Source: Ruminococcus sp. NK3A76 (lineage in GTDB: Bacteria; Bacillota; Clostridia; Oscillospirales; Ruminococcaceae). From it: DNA of 64,000 bases. The stretch lies in assembly GCF_000686125.1 (NCBI RefSeq), contig NZ_JMMA01000002.1, positions 186,001 to 250,000 on the forward strand, given 5' to 3'. Position 1 is the first letter of the stretch. Each line of letters begins with the position of its first letter. Position numbers and translations under genes: made by a program. This document shows positions 56,164 to 64,000 of the stretch, one piece after another. The notes under the pieces were generated by a model. That model worked only from the letters and a program-made list of their open reading frames with translations. It had not been told where the DNA came from and ran no database searches.

Positions 56164-57750
56164 ATGAAAATGATGTTTATTGGCGCAAACCATGAGGTAA
56201 CAGGCAGCTGTACCTATATCGAGGCGTGCGGCAAGAGGTTCCTTGTTGATTTCGGTATGGAGCAGGGGTTTGATGAATTTGAGAATGTAGCTATCCCCTG
56301 CAACCCCTCACAGATAGATTTCGTGCTGCTGACCCATGCGCATATCGACCATTCGGGTCTGCTGCCGCTGCTGTTTGCAGGCGGCTTCAAGGGCGAGATA
56401 CACGCTACCAAGCCCACAGCTCACCTTTGCGATATAATGCTGCGTGATTCGGCGCATATTCAGGAATTTGAAGCCGAGTGGAAAAACAGGCGTGGTATGC
56501 GTGAGGGCAAGGAGGAGTATATTCCGCTGTATACTATGGAAGATGCCCTCGGTGCGATACTATTATTCGTTGAGCACGAATACGGTGTCTACAAGGAGAT
56601 ATGCGACGGCATACAGATACGCTTTACCGATGCCGGGCATCTGCTTGGCTCGGCAAGCATCGAGATAAAGCTGTATGAGAACGGTGTCAAGAGAAAGCTC
56701 GTCTTCTCGGGCGATATCGGCAACAAGGCACAGCCGCTGATAAAAGACCCGACATATATCGAGAACGCAGATTTTGTCGTAATGGAGTCAACCTACGGCG
56801 ACAGGCTGCATCACCGCCCGACCGATTATGTCGCAGCGCTCGCACAGGTTCTGAGGGAGACATTTGAAAAGGGCGGCAACGTCGTTATCCCGTCGTTCGC
56901 TGTCGGCAGAACGCAGGAGCTTTTATACTTTATCAGGCAGATAAAGGAGAGGGCACTTATCCCTGAGTATGCCGATTTCCCGGTGTTTGTAGATTCGCCG
57001 CTCGCAATAGAGGCTACCAACATCTTCATTAAAAACTACGCCTCCTGCTTTGATGACGAGGCTATGGAGTATATCGCAAAGGGCATAAACCCGATAAAGT
57101 TCGAGGGGCTCAACATCGCTGTCTCGCCTGATGAATCGAGGGCGATAAACTTTGACTCACGCCCCAAGGTCATCATATCATCAAGCGGTATGTGCGAGGC
57201 AGGCAGAATAAAGCACCACTTAAAGCATAACCTCTGGCGGCCTGAGTGTACGGTAATGTTTGTCGGCTATCAGGCGGTGAACACCTTGGGCAGAAAGCTC
57301 GCAGACGGTGCAAAGAGCGCCAAGCTGTTCGGTGAGGAGATAGCTGTAAAGGCAAGAGTGCTCACACTTCCGGGTATCAGCGGCCATGCTGACAAGAACG
57401 GCCTTGATGAATGGATAAAGGCTATCGACCACCCGAAGAAGGTGTTCGTAAACCACGGCGATGACAGGACATCGACACTGTATGCCGAGCATCTGCAAAA
57501 CGACTTCGGGCTCGATGCGGTAGCGCCCTACAGCGGTGCTTCATTCGACCTTGTGACCGAGATATACGAAAACGGCTCACCTGTACGCAACGAGCGCAGG
57601 TTCAAGGCAGAGCCCAGCACTGTATACGGCAGGCTCGTGGCAGCTGTTGACAACCTCACAGCCCTTGTGCGTGAGAGCTCCGGCAGGACGAACAAGGATC
57701 TTGCCAAGCTGACCGACAGCATAAACAACCTTATACTGAAATTCAAATGA
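56164..57750 (+). CDS. Metallo-beta-lactamase/beta-CASP hydrolase (RNA-processing type)
   Basis: 528 residues from the ATG at 56164 (AGGTGA upstream). Metal motif HAHIDHSG (HxHxDH), DAGHLLGSA, SGDIGN, then beta-CASP features (MESTYGDR, PSFAVGRTQELLYFI, SSSGMCEAGRIKHHLK) and GHADKNGLDEWI. These mark CPSF-type/RNase J-related nucleases. The C-terminal extension (about 465-528) is helical. It would act on RNA in the cytoplasm. Followed by the 57769 gene after 18 bases. Confidence 0.88.
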   Translation: MKMMFIGANHEVTGSCTYIEACGKRFLVDFGMEQGFDEFENVAIPCNPSQIDFVLLTHAHIDHSGLLPLLFAGGFKGEIHATKPTAHLCDIMLRDSAHIQEFEAEWKNRRGMREGKEEYIPLYTMEDALGAILLFVEHEYGVYKEICDGIQIRFTDAGHLLGSASIEIKLYENGVKRKLVFSGDIGNKAQPLIKDPTYIENADFVVMESTYGDRLHHRPTDYVAALAQVLRETFEKGGNVVIPSFAVGRTQELLYFIRQIKERALIPEYADFPVFVDSPLAIEATNIFIKNYASCFDDEAMEYIAKGINPIKFEGLNIAVSPDESRAINFDSRPKVIISSSGMCEAGRIKHHLKHNLWRPECTVMFVGYQAVNTLGRKLADGAKSAKLFGEEIAVKARVLTLPGISGHADKNGLDEWIKAIDHPKKVFVNHGDDRTSTLYAEHLQNDFGLDAVAPYSGASFDLVTEIYENGSPVRNERRFKAEPSTVYGRLVAAVDNLTALVRESSGRTNKDLAKLTDSINNLILKFK

Positions 57751-57768
57751 CCAAGGAGCATCAAAACA

Positions 57769-58179
57769 ATGTTTTTCTCAAATAAAAAGCAGATAGACCT
57801 GATAGACTGTATAATAATCGAGGTGTCGGGAATGCGCTTCCGCCATGAGTATTCGATACTTCAGAAGGAAGACACCGCAGAGGTGACACGCTACGAAATA
57901 AAGATAAGAGACGGCAGAGATGTAAAGGAGCGTGACGGCAGCGCCGAGGTGAGTGCAGCCGAGATACTGGAGCTTTGCAAAAACTGCGACATAGTCAAGT
58001 GGGACGGCTTCCACGGCGCACACCCCAAAAACGTGAGCGACGGCATAATGTTCAGATTCAAAGCCTCCGTCAATAACGGCGAGTTTCAGATACACGCTGA
58101 CGGCTCTGAGAATTTCCCAAAGCACTACAAGGAGTTTATGAGTGCGCTTGATGAATACATCAGAGGGCAGCAGGCCTGA
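57769..58179 (+). CDS. Conserved hypothetical protein
   Basis: 136 residues, beta-rich (SGMRFRHEYSILQKEDTAEV, RYEIKIRDGRD), with WDGFHGAHPKNVSDGIMFRF near residue 80 and a helix at the end. No signal peptide. Probably cotranscribed with the beta-CASP gene upstream and the nucleoside kinase downstream. Family not recognised. Confidence 0.55.
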   Translation: MFFSNKKQIDLIDCIIIEVSGMRFRHEYSILQKEDTAEVTRYEIKIRDGRDVKERDGSAEVSAAEILELCKNCDIVKWDGFHGAHPKNVSDGIMFRFKASVNNGEFQIHADGSENFPKHYKEFMSALDEYIRGQQA

Positions 58180-58219
58180 GCTGTGAACGGGCAAATACTG
58201 AGAATTAGGAGAACCGTAA

Positions 58220-59152
58220 ATGAAAAAACTGAGTATAGCATCAATAAACGACCGCTGCAAGAACGATATGGGCGAGTTTATAGATGAGAGCGAGAAGAAA
58301 TATTCAAGAAGGATACAAAAGGCAGCAGAGATACTTGCGCAGACGCATCAGGATAAGCCTATAATACTGCTTTCGGGGCCTTCGGGTGCCGGCAAGACAA
58401 CAAGTGCAAAGCGCATAGAGGAGCTGCTCGACAAGCAGGATATCGAGACATACACGATATCTATGGATAACTATTTCCTGCCGGAGTCGGAGACACCCGA
58501 TGCGGTGGACGAGAACGGCAAGGTAGACTACGAGTCGCCCTACAGAATGGATATCAAGCTGCTTAACGAGCACATGATGAAGATAGCAAACTGCGAGCCT
58601 GTCGAGATACCCACATTCAACTTCGCAGAGCAAAAGCGTGAGCCGGGCATAGTTTACAAGAGAAAGCCGGGCGAGCTGGTGCTCTTTGAGGGCATACACG
58701 CACTCAACCCCGAGGTGACAGGCATTTCCGATGACATAGCAAACTGCATCTATGTGTCTATCCGTACAAGACTGGAGCTTGACAACGGCGCATTGCTGCA
58801 CCCGTCGCACATAAGGCTCATGAGGAGGCTTCTGCGTGACAAGCAGTACCGTGGCAGGGGCTTTGAGGCGACTATGGATATGTTTGACAGCGTAGAGCGT
58901 GGCGAGAGCCTTTACATAATGCCCTACAAGGACAGAGCAAAGATACACATCGACACATTCATCATGTATGAAGCATCGGTGTATAAGCCTTTCCTGTCAG
59001 ACGAGCTGCACCAGGTCTTTGAGAAGAACGAGGATCACAAGAACCACGAGCAGATGGAGACATTTTTAAATGCCCTTGATGCGATACCTGCCGAGAGAGT
59101 GCCGGATTATTCGCTTGTCAGGGAATTTATCGGCGGCAGCAGATTTGAATAA
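58220..59152 (+). CDS. Nucleoside (uridine-type) kinase
   Basis: 310 residues. P-loop GPSGAGKTTSAKRI at about 53-66, DNYFL with the substrate Asp, IPTFNFAEQKR, LVLFEGIHALNPEV and later RRLLRDKQYRGRGF (LID) as in the phosphoribulokinase/uridine kinase family. It would phosphorylate a nucleoside or sugar. The N-terminal 45 residues are helical and extra. RBS TTAGGAGA. Ends in a strong terminator. Confidence 0.85.
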   Translation: MKKLSIASINDRCKNDMGEFIDESEKKYSRRIQKAAEILAQTHQDKPIILLSGPSGAGKTTSAKRIEELLDKQDIETYTISMDNYFLPESETPDAVDENGKVDYESPYRMDIKLLNEHMMKIANCEPVEIPTFNFAEQKREPGIVYKRKPGELVLFEGIHALNPEVTGISDDIANCIYVSIRTRLELDNGALLHPSHIRLMRRLLRDKQYRGRGFEATMDMFDSVERGESLYIMPYKDRAKIHIDTFIMYEASVYKPFLSDELHQVFEKNEDHKNHEQMETFLNALDAIPAERVPDYSLVREFIGGSRFE

Positions 59153-59157
59153 TAACA

Positions 59158-59204
59158 CTCCGCCCCCTGCGCATTACACACAGGGGGCGGAGCTTATTAT
59201 TTTA
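59158..59204 (+). terminator. Terminator between the kinase and hsp20
   Basis: CTCCGCCCCCTG (59158-59169), 11-base loop, CAGGGGGCGGAG (59181-59192), then CTTATTATTTTAT. Perfect 12-bp stem. Confidence 0.9.
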
Positions 59205-59227
59205 TAGGGGAGTAAATGTGATGGCGT

Positions 59228-59647
59228 TTACTGTATCTCAAGCCTTCTTGCGGTCGGCACCTCGGGCTGCTTCTTGGGCAAGGTGAGAGTGAGTATGCCG
59301 TTTGTGTATTCGGCGGCTATCTTCTCTGCATCAACGCCTGTGAGGTCAAAGCTGCGCTTGTACGAGCCGTATGTCCTCTCACGCCTGATGTATTTGCCCT
59401 TATCGTCTTTGTCCTCGGTCTTTGCCTCGTGCTTTGCTGAGAGGGTGAGCACATCGCCGTTTATGTCGATGTTTATATCCTTCTTTTCAAAGCCCGGCAG
59501 CTCTGTTTCCATAACGAACCTGTCGCCCTCGTCCTTGATGTCTGTCCTTGCAGGTGCAAAGCCGCCTCTGCGGAAGTCCTCATCAAACCCTGCGAACGGG
59601 TCGAATATATCAAAGCCTCTGTTATCAAACGGTGTAAGTCCAAACAT
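59228..59647 (-). CDS. Small heat-shock protein Hsp20
   Basis: 139 residues. Alpha-crystallin domain: DIKDEGDRFVMETELPGFEK, KDINIDINGDVLTLSAKHEA, and the conserved AEYTNGILTLTLPKK near the C-terminus; the tail carries the I/L-x-I-like LEIQ. ATP-independent holdase. A CIRCE operator 167 bases upstream places it under HrcA control. RBS AAGGAGG. Confidence 0.95.
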   Translation of the reverse strand: MFGLTPFDNRGFDIFDPFAGFDEDFRRGGFAPARTDIKDEGDRFVMETELPGFEKKDINIDINGDVLTLSAKHEAKTEDKDDKGKYIRRERTYGSYKRSFDLTGVDAEKIAAEYTNGILTLTLPKKQPEVPTARRLEIQ

Positions 59648-59813
59648 AATGATTCCTCCTTTAATTTGTATCTGTTGTTTTTATCTGTCAGAGCTCTCTT
59701 TATGTTCCATTGGTACCAGCCTCTTTCCTTTGGGGTATCGCCCTTGTCATTGTCTATATGATAGACCTGCAATATGATAATTGTGTGAACATTTAGTGGC
59801 TGTTTTCTGAAAA

Positions 59814-59840
59814 TTAGCACTCGTGACAAGAGAGTGCTAA
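59814..59840 (-). promoter_or_regulatory. CIRCE operator (HrcA site) upstream of hsp20
   Basis: TTAGCACTC, 9-base spacer, GAGTGCTAA: exact CIRCE consensus. The leader from here to the hsp20 ATG is about 165 bases. The rightward ytaF-like gene starts 80 bases away and could also be affected. Confidence 0.95.
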
Positions 59841-59919
59841 AAATGACAAATTACGGCAGATTGTCAGAAAAACTGCCGCCGGCATAGTATATATCAAAAC
59901 GCAAAAGGAACATGATACT

Positions 59920-60465
59920 ATGCTTGAAGTAGTTTTGATATGTATAGCCGTGTGCGCCGATGCCTTTGCCGCAGCCTACGCCTACGGGTTAAAGGGCGTG
60001 CAGATAGGGCTTCTCAGCTCGGCGGTGATAGGGTTTACGGGGGCGCTGTTTTTAGGGGTGTCGCTGTCGGCGGCAAGTGCTGTGAGCGCTTTGCTGTCGC
60101 CCTCGGTCTGCACGACGTTCTCAGCGGCGGTGCTGATACTCATCGCCATGAAAAACCTTGCCGATGTGCAGCCTGCCTCTCGGCCTGAGGGGGAGAGCAC
60201 GCCTGACGATATATCCGCAAAGGGGTCGTTTGTGCTTGCGGCAGCACTGTCTGTTGACTCGCTCGGTGTAGGCTTCGGCGCAGGGGTGACTATGACCACG
60301 GCGCACAAGCTCTCTGCCGTGCTGCTCTGCCTGCTGCTCGGTGTTATCGGTGTCAGGCTCGGGCATTTCTTAGGCAGCATATTCTCCTGCAGGGCGAGCA
60401 GATACAAAACAGCCCTGCTCTCATCAGCGATACTGTTTCTTATCGCTGTAATGAAACTGGTTTAG
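59920..60465 (+). CDS. YtaF/MntP-like membrane protein
   Basis: 181 residues, six hydrophobic segments in two inverted triplets. ADAFAAAYAYG in helix 1 and SVDSLGVGFGAG in helix 4 match the DA(F)-type motifs of MntP Mn efflux pumps and the sporulation protein YtaF. Probably a divalent cation exporter in the membrane. RBS AAAAGGAA. Confidence 0.85.
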   Translation: MLEVVLICIAVCADAFAAAYAYGLKGVQIGLLSSAVIGFTGALFLGVSLSAASAVSALLSPSVCTTFSAAVLILIAMKNLADVQPASRPEGESTPDDISAKGSFVLAAALSVDSLGVGFGAGVTMTTAHKLSAVLLCLLLGVIGVRLGHFLGSIFSCRASRYKTALLSSAILFLIAVMKLV

Positions 60466-60473
60466 CGCAGGCG

Positions 60474-60506
60474 CAAAAAAAGACCGCTCTTTTTACGGAG
60501 CGGTCT
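60474..60506 (-). terminator. Bidirectional terminator between ytaF-like gene and PRTase
   Basis: AGACCGCTC (60481-60489) pairs with GAGCGGTCT (60498-60506); on the minus strand it is followed by TTTTTTT. Confidence 0.85.
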
Positions 60507-60522
60507 ATCTGTCTGAGCGTTA

Positions 60523-61152
60523 TCAGAGCTTTGAATAGCCGAAGCTGTTTACAAGCGCATCTACCTTCTTGCCTGCTTTGCACATCGGGCAATCAGCAGG
60601 AGCGTAGTTCTTGTAATCAGGCATATCCTTCTCACTGAAGAGAGCGTGTACTTCGATGCCGTTTATATCCTTGATAGCCGAGAATATAGCAGCCACAGCA
60701 GCGAGGTTGCCGCTGTAATACTTTAAGCACTCAACTGCTCTGTTGATAGTCTTGCCTGTTGATGCAGAGGATATGAGCAGCAGCACCTGCTTGCCCCAAA
60801 TAGCCTTCTGCGTGTTGTCTCTGAATATCATCTGATTAACTGCGTTGAGCTCGGGCGTTACAACGCATATGTCCTCGCCCTTGTTGATGCCGCTCGCAGA
60901 GAGCTCCTGAGCGAGGAATGCGCCGAGTATCTCAGTGCCTTCCATGCAGATGATAGTCTCGATATGTGTGTTTGCGTATGTGAGTGCGAGCTCGCTTGCG
61001 GCTTCCTTAGCCATTTTGAAGCTCGACTTTATCTCGGTCATAGCAACGTAGTAGTTGATGTGTGAGTGGTTTGTTGCATAGTGGCCGGGTATAACACCTA
61101 TCTTGACCTTTTTATTCTTTGCGGATTCAATGGTCTGCATACGTTCTTCCAT
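60523..61152 (-). CDS. Phosphoribosyltransferase-like protein (orotate PRTase-like)
   Basis: 209 residues. Type I PRTase fold suggested by IICMEGTEILGAFLAQEL, INKGEDICVVTPELNAVNQM and the loop KQVLLLISSASTGKTINRAV, where the usual PRPP motif has two acidic residues but here Ser-Ser occupies them. The tail CPMCKAGKKVDAL has a Cys pair as in some PRTases of Clostridia. Substrate binding may therefore differ. RBS AGGGAGG. Single-gene unit. Confidence 0.65.
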   Translation of the reverse strand: MEERMQTIESAKNKKVKIGVIPGHYATNHSHINYYVAMTEIKSSFKMAKEAASELALTYANTHIETIICMEGTEILGAFLAQELSASGINKGEDICVVTPELNAVNQMIFRDNTQKAIWGKQVLLLISSASTGKTINRAVECLKYYSGNLAAVAAIFSAIKDINGIEVHALFSEKDMPDYKNYAPADCPMCKAGKKVDALVNSFGYSKL

Positions 61153-61270
61153 TATCTTAGCCTCCCTGATAATAATTTCTTACCCTATTATTATAACACA
61201 TAATATATGATTTTGCAAGAGGGAAAATGTGCAATATGACCTAAGAACCCAAAAAATCACACAAATACAC

Positions 61271-61307
61271 ACAAAAAACCGGCGCCGCCCTGACTGACGG
61301 TGCCGGT
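61271..61307 (-). terminator. Terminator of the 61315 gene
   Basis: On the minus strand ACCGGCACCG...GGCGCCGGT followed by TTTTTTG. Confidence 0.85.
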
Positions 61308-61314
61308 ATATGCT

Positions 61315-62016
61315 TTACTTTTTGAAAAGGCTCTTTTTCTTTGCCTTTTTGTTCTGCTTGATGATCTCGAGCGGGTCGCCGAAGCGTGCCTTGTTGTCAA
61401 GCACAGGTGCCGGAGCCTGCTGAGTCATAAGGTTTGACATTTCCTTCATGAGCAGCTGCTGCTCGTAGATAGCCACAGCGTCTTCTATAGTCTCAGCCTC
61501 GCCGCTTTCAAGGTAGCCCTTTATCTGTGCGGCATTAGCCATATACTCAAGCGGTATAGCGCAAAGCTGTTTTTCCTGAAGACCCTTGTAGTATTCGTCC
61601 TTCTGCTTGATGAGCAGCTCTTCACGGGACTTAAGAGCGTCTATCTGCTCCTTGATGCCCTCGTTGACCTCTACCTGATTTTTCTCAGCCTCGGTGAGCT
61701 TGAACTTATTGAGCGATATAAGGAAAGCTGCCATAGCCACGAAAATGACAACAAAAGCGATAGCCGGAATGAACCACAGCGAAAAGCCGCAGAGCCCGAG
61801 CAGCATAAGCCCCATAATAACAGCACAGCCGCCTGATATCAGCAGCGAGCGCCTTATCTTATAGCCCATGTTGAAGTTTTCGACTACATAGTTGTTATCG
61901 TGTATATATGTTTTAAGATATTCTATATTCTCCTTGTTGACTGTTACAGCGTCTTCAAACTCAAAGTAACGCTCACAGTAGGTGACAGTCTGTTGCATTC
62001 TTTCAAGCTCTGTCAA
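61315..62016 (-). CDS. Membrane protein with coiled coil, function unknown
   Basis: 233 residues: acidic N-terminal helix, two adjacent transmembrane helices (about 56-78 and 80-101), a coiled coil (LTEAEKNQVEVNEGIKEQID and onward), AIPLEYMANAAQIKGYLESG, and a basic tail KQNKKAKKKSLFKK. The motif around IPLEY-A-YLE-G-A-T--DA-A-YE is shared with several uncharacterised Firmicutes membrane proteins by my recollection. Single gene, own terminator. Confidence 0.55.
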   Translation of the reverse strand: MTELERMQQTVTYCERYFEFEDAVTVNKENIEYLKTYIHDNNYVVENFNMGYKIRRSLLISGGCAVIMGLMLLGLCGFSLWFIPAIAFVVIFVAMAAFLISLNKFKLTEAEKNQVEVNEGIKEQIDALKSREELLIKQKDEYYKGLQEKQLCAIPLEYMANAAQIKGYLESGEAETIEDAVAIYEQQLLMKEMSNLMTQQAPAPVLDNKARFGDPLEIIKQNKKAKKKSLFKK

Positions 62017-62254
62017 AGAAGATCATCCCTTTTCTCTAAAAATGCTTTCGGCAGATATTGGTACGCCTTATATATTATAGCACGTTATAACAGTCTTGTC
62101 AATAATTAATTCATTATTATAATAAAGTTAGGCATTATTGACATATTGCAAATATCGTAGATAAGCACTTTAACGATGTTGTTACAATTCGGTGACAAGC
62201 GCAGGCGAGTTGTCTGCACATTTTGTGCTGATGTACTGTACTTTTGCGCTGAGG

Positions 62255-62283
62255 TTGAAAAAAGGAATGATATGTGGTATAAT
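62255..62283 (+). promoter_or_regulatory. Sigma-A promoter upstream of the 62476 gene
   Basis: TTGAAA (62255-62260), 17 bases, TATAAT (62278-62283). The following leader of about 190 bases contains the heptamer repeats. Confidence 0.65.
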
Positions 62284-62298
62284 AGTAGGCGGTTAGAT

Positions 62299-62333
62299 AA
62301 CAGGTAACAGGTAACAGGTAACAGGTAACAGGT
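62299..62333 (+). repeat. Heptamer tandem repeat (AACAGGT)5
   Basis: Five perfect 7-base units AACAGGT, then AAGGTG. It lies in the probable 5' leader of the 62476 gene. Confidence 0.9.
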
Positions 62334-62384
62334 AAGGTGTCCTGCTTCGCAGGACGTATCAAAAAAGCTGTTATCCCATATTGC

Positions 62385-62452
62385 CCGAATGGGCATAAGC
62401 GGCTTTTCCGCACCTCAATTATGCATTATGCATTCTTAATTCTGCATTATAA
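62385..62452. repeat. Second copy of the (AATGCAT) repeat end
   Basis: GCCCGAATGGGCATAAGCGG, CTTTTCCGCAC, ATTATGCATTATGCATTC and TTAATTCTGCATTA match 42541-42610. Only this end of the repeat is present. Confidence 0.6.
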
Positions 62453-62475
62453 TCGTGCATTGATATGGTGATACT

Positions 62476-63198
62476 ATGGAAAAAATAGACGGCATATGGT
62501 ATATGAGCGGCCTGTCACGCAATGACAGCAGCCGTATAAAGAATACTGACGAGCTCACGGCGTTTGTTGATGCTATGGGCTTTGTTCCGCTTTTTAAAAA
62601 CGACATCGAGGGCTTTTCGGTCGAGGAGCACACCGCAGCGCAGAGCTGGTGGACGGGGGCAGCTGATGACCCGTGGGAGATGCGTGAGCAGGCAGCGCCG
62701 CAGCATAAGATAGCCTACGGCAAGTTTTTCGGCGGCAAGGCAGGCTTTATCTCGCTGTCGCTGCTGCCCGACTTTGTAAACTACAGGCGTGACGGGTATG
62801 ACTTTGACTCGCTGTGGGAGGAAGGCAAGGGCAAGCTACGGCAGAAAAAGCTCATGGATCTTTTTGAGCTTAAAAACGAGTGGTTCTCGTATGAAATGAA
62901 AAAGGCCGCAGGCTTCGGCAAGGGCGGAGAAAAGAACTTTGACGGCACTATAAACCTGCTGATGCAGCAGATGTATGTCGTGATAGGCGACTTTAAAAAG
63001 AAGGTAAACAAGCGCGGCGAGGAATACGGCCTTATGAAGTGCTCAAAATACTGCACCCCCGAGAGCATATGGGGGTATGACACAGTGTGCTCGGCATACA
63101 GCCGTGAGCCGGAGGAGAGCAGGCAGCTGATATACGAGCAGCTCTACAGGCTTTTCCCGGGTGCTGATGAAAAAGCAGCGAATAAGCTGATAGGATAG
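62476..63198 (+). CDS. Conserved hypothetical protein
   Basis: 240 residues, cytoplasmic, aromatic-rich (SGLSRNDSSRIKNTDELTAF, WWTGAADDPWEMREQAAPQH, KIAYGKFFGGKAGFISLSLL, FVNYRRDGYDFDSLWEEGKG). I recall such proteins from Clostridia without a defined function; parts resemble a winged-helix/DNA-glycosylase-like arrangement but no catalytic motif is clear. It lies 15 bases before the alanyl-tRNA editing gene, so the pair may be cotranscribed. Confidence 0.55.
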   Translation: MEKIDGIWYMSGLSRNDSSRIKNTDELTAFVDAMGFVPLFKNDIEGFSVEEHTAAQSWWTGAADDPWEMREQAAPQHKIAYGKFFGGKAGFISLSLLPDFVNYRRDGYDFDSLWEEGKGKLRQKKLMDLFELKNEWFSYEMKKAAGFGKGGEKNFDGTINLLMQQMYVVIGDFKKKVNKRGEEYGLMKCSKYCTPESIWGYDTVCSAYSREPEESRQLIYEQLYRLFPGADEKAANKLIG

Positions 63199-63213
63199 AA
63201 AGGAAGAATAAAA

Positions 63214-64000
63214 ATGACAAAAAAGCTGTTTGACAACGGTGAGCTTTATGAATTCGAGGCAACAGTCCTCTCCTGCGAGCAGGGCAAGAAGTGCTGTGAG
63301 GTAACGCTTGATGAGACAGCGTTTTTCCCCGAGGGCGGCGGCCAGCCGGGCGATGTGGGAACCTTAGGCGGCGTTAAGGTGCTCGACACTCAGGAAAAGG
63401 ACGGAGTCGTTATCCACAAGATAGACAAGCCCCTTGAAGTGGGTGCAAAGGTAACAGGCATCATTGACAAGTCAGTGCGCCTGCGCCGTATGCAGAACCA
63501 CTCGGGCGAGCATCTTATCATGGGCTTTATACATAAGCGCTTTGGCTATGAAAATGTAGGCTTTCATCTTGGCAGGGACGAGGTGACGCTTGACCTGAAT
63601 GGCCCTATCACCTACGAGGAACTTCTTGAATGCGAGCGCCGGGCAAACGAAGCGATAGCAGAAGATGTGAAGATAACCATATCCTACCCCGATGACAAGA
63701 CGCTTGAAACGCTCCAGTACAGAAGCAAGCTCGAAAACATGGAGAATGTGAGGATAGTGACTATCGAGGGGATAGATGTCTGCGCCTGCTGTGCGCCGCA
63801 CCTCTCATCTACCGGCAAGATAGGCATTGTAAAGGTGCTCACATCTGAAAGCTACAAGGGCGGTACGAGAGTGCATATCCTCTGCGGCCTTGATGCAGTC
63901 GAGGAGCTTGAAAAGAAGCAGGCATCAGTCAGGGAGATATCAAAGCTGCTCTCTGCCAAGCCTGACAAGACGGCTGATGCTGTAAAGCGCCTGCTCGATG
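63214..64000 (+). CDS. Alanyl-tRNA editing protein (AlaX-L type), cut by the window end
   Basis: 262 codons to the window edge, no stop. An AlaRS-like N-terminal domain (ETAFFPEGGGQPGDVGTLGG) and the editing site HSGEHL (HxxxH) with CACCAPHLSSTG (Cys and His) are those of trans-editing enzymes that hydrolyse Ser- or Gly-tRNA-Ala. The region after CAPH (TSESYKGGTRVHILCGLDAV) leads into the C-terminal DHHA1 domain of long AlaX proteins, which continues beyond the window. RBS AAGGAAG. Confidence 0.88.
   Translation, partial: MTKKLFDNGELYEFEATVLSCEQGKKCCEVTLDETAFFPEGGGQPGDVGTLGGVKVLDTQEKDGVVIHKIDKPLEVGAKVTGIIDKSVRLRRMQNHSGEHLIMGFIHKRFGYENVGFHLGRDEVTLDLNGPITYEELLECERRANEAIAEDVKITISYPDDKTLETLQYRSKLENMENVRIVTIEGIDVCACCAPHLSSTGKIGIVKVLTSESYKGGTRVHILCGLDAVEELEKKQASVREISKLLSAKPDKTADAVKRLLD

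Noticed and set aside
42343-62452. Heptamer arrays as CRISPR
   Set aside because: Units are 7 bases in direct tandem with no spacers, and no cas genes are present.

Overview
The window looks like a chromosomal stretch of a gut Firmicute, most like Ruminococcus (Oscillospiraceae). The case rests on Clostridia-type housekeeping genes (MurT/GatD, YqeG, VanW, a flavin reductase-rubredoxin fusion, a CotH lipoprotein, YtaF, a CIRCE-controlled Hsp20), strong TTGACA-N17-TATAAT promoters and AGGAGG-type ribosome sites. The genus is an inference. There is no rRNA and no CRISPR array.

Layout. (1) 1-1243, minus strand: the start of a mobilizable element (element A) that runs off the left edge, with an integrase N-terminus, a relaxase tail, mobC, an oriT-like region and an excisionase tail; an IS3-type transposase scrap follows. 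(2) 1733-7015: a MurT/GatD-like pair whose amidotransferase has lost its catalytic Cys and His, a broken flippase, and a three-gene operon (TIM-barrel protein, YqeG phosphatase, VanW protein). (3) 7517-37914: a tandem array at the 3' end of a tRNA-Glu gene. The tRNA-derived core TGGTGACCCGTACGGGATT occurs at 7605, 24867 and inside the tRNA at 37915. It delimits element 1 (about 17.3 kb) and element 2 (about 13.0 kb), plus a right-end scar of a third element (element 0). Each element has matched 11-bp tandem repeats at its two ends, which pairs left and right ends independently of the core. (4) 37915-64000: two tRNAs and ordinary chromosome, ending in a truncated alanyl-tRNA editing gene.

Element 1 carries, on the minus strand, a compact four-gene cluster (DGQHR-domain protein, unknown helical protein, Mrr-like endonuclease, Ser/Thr kinase), a VbhA/Fic module with an amber codon in fic, and a type I restriction system with a small membrane protein between hsdM and hsdS. 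Its plus-strand mobility module is xis, oriT-like region, mobC, relaxase, integrase. Element 2 carries seven co-directional genes: Dam methylase, Zn-ribbon protein, DpnII endonuclease, DUF262/AlbA-like protein, a second methylase, a C-type regulator and a MutH/Sau3AI-like nuclease. It also has a DUF6076-type gene, a DUF3987 protein and an unrelated MobV relaxase with xis and integrase. Both elements begin with the same small-gene pair next to att (a DUF6809-like protein and a TnpV-like protein, the latter decayed in element 1).

The chromosomal right part has cysK with a CotH lipoprotein, a PspA-like/His-Ser-rich pair, a PIN toxin-antitoxin pair, an ECF sigma factor with a beta-propeller protein, a cyclophilin, repeat-rich cytoplasmic or tail-anchored proteins, a two-component system, a beta-CASP hydrolase, a nucleoside kinase, Hsp20, YtaF and a PRTase. 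Intergenic DNA here holds two near-identical 74-bp palindromic repeats and three kinds of heptanucleotide tandem repeat.

The best candidates for something undescribed are the DGQHR-unknown-Mrr-kinase cluster (8338-12772), the layered restriction operon (25853-31321) with a GATC site inside its own -35 box, and the GatD homologue without its active site. All functions are read from motifs by eye; no database search was run.
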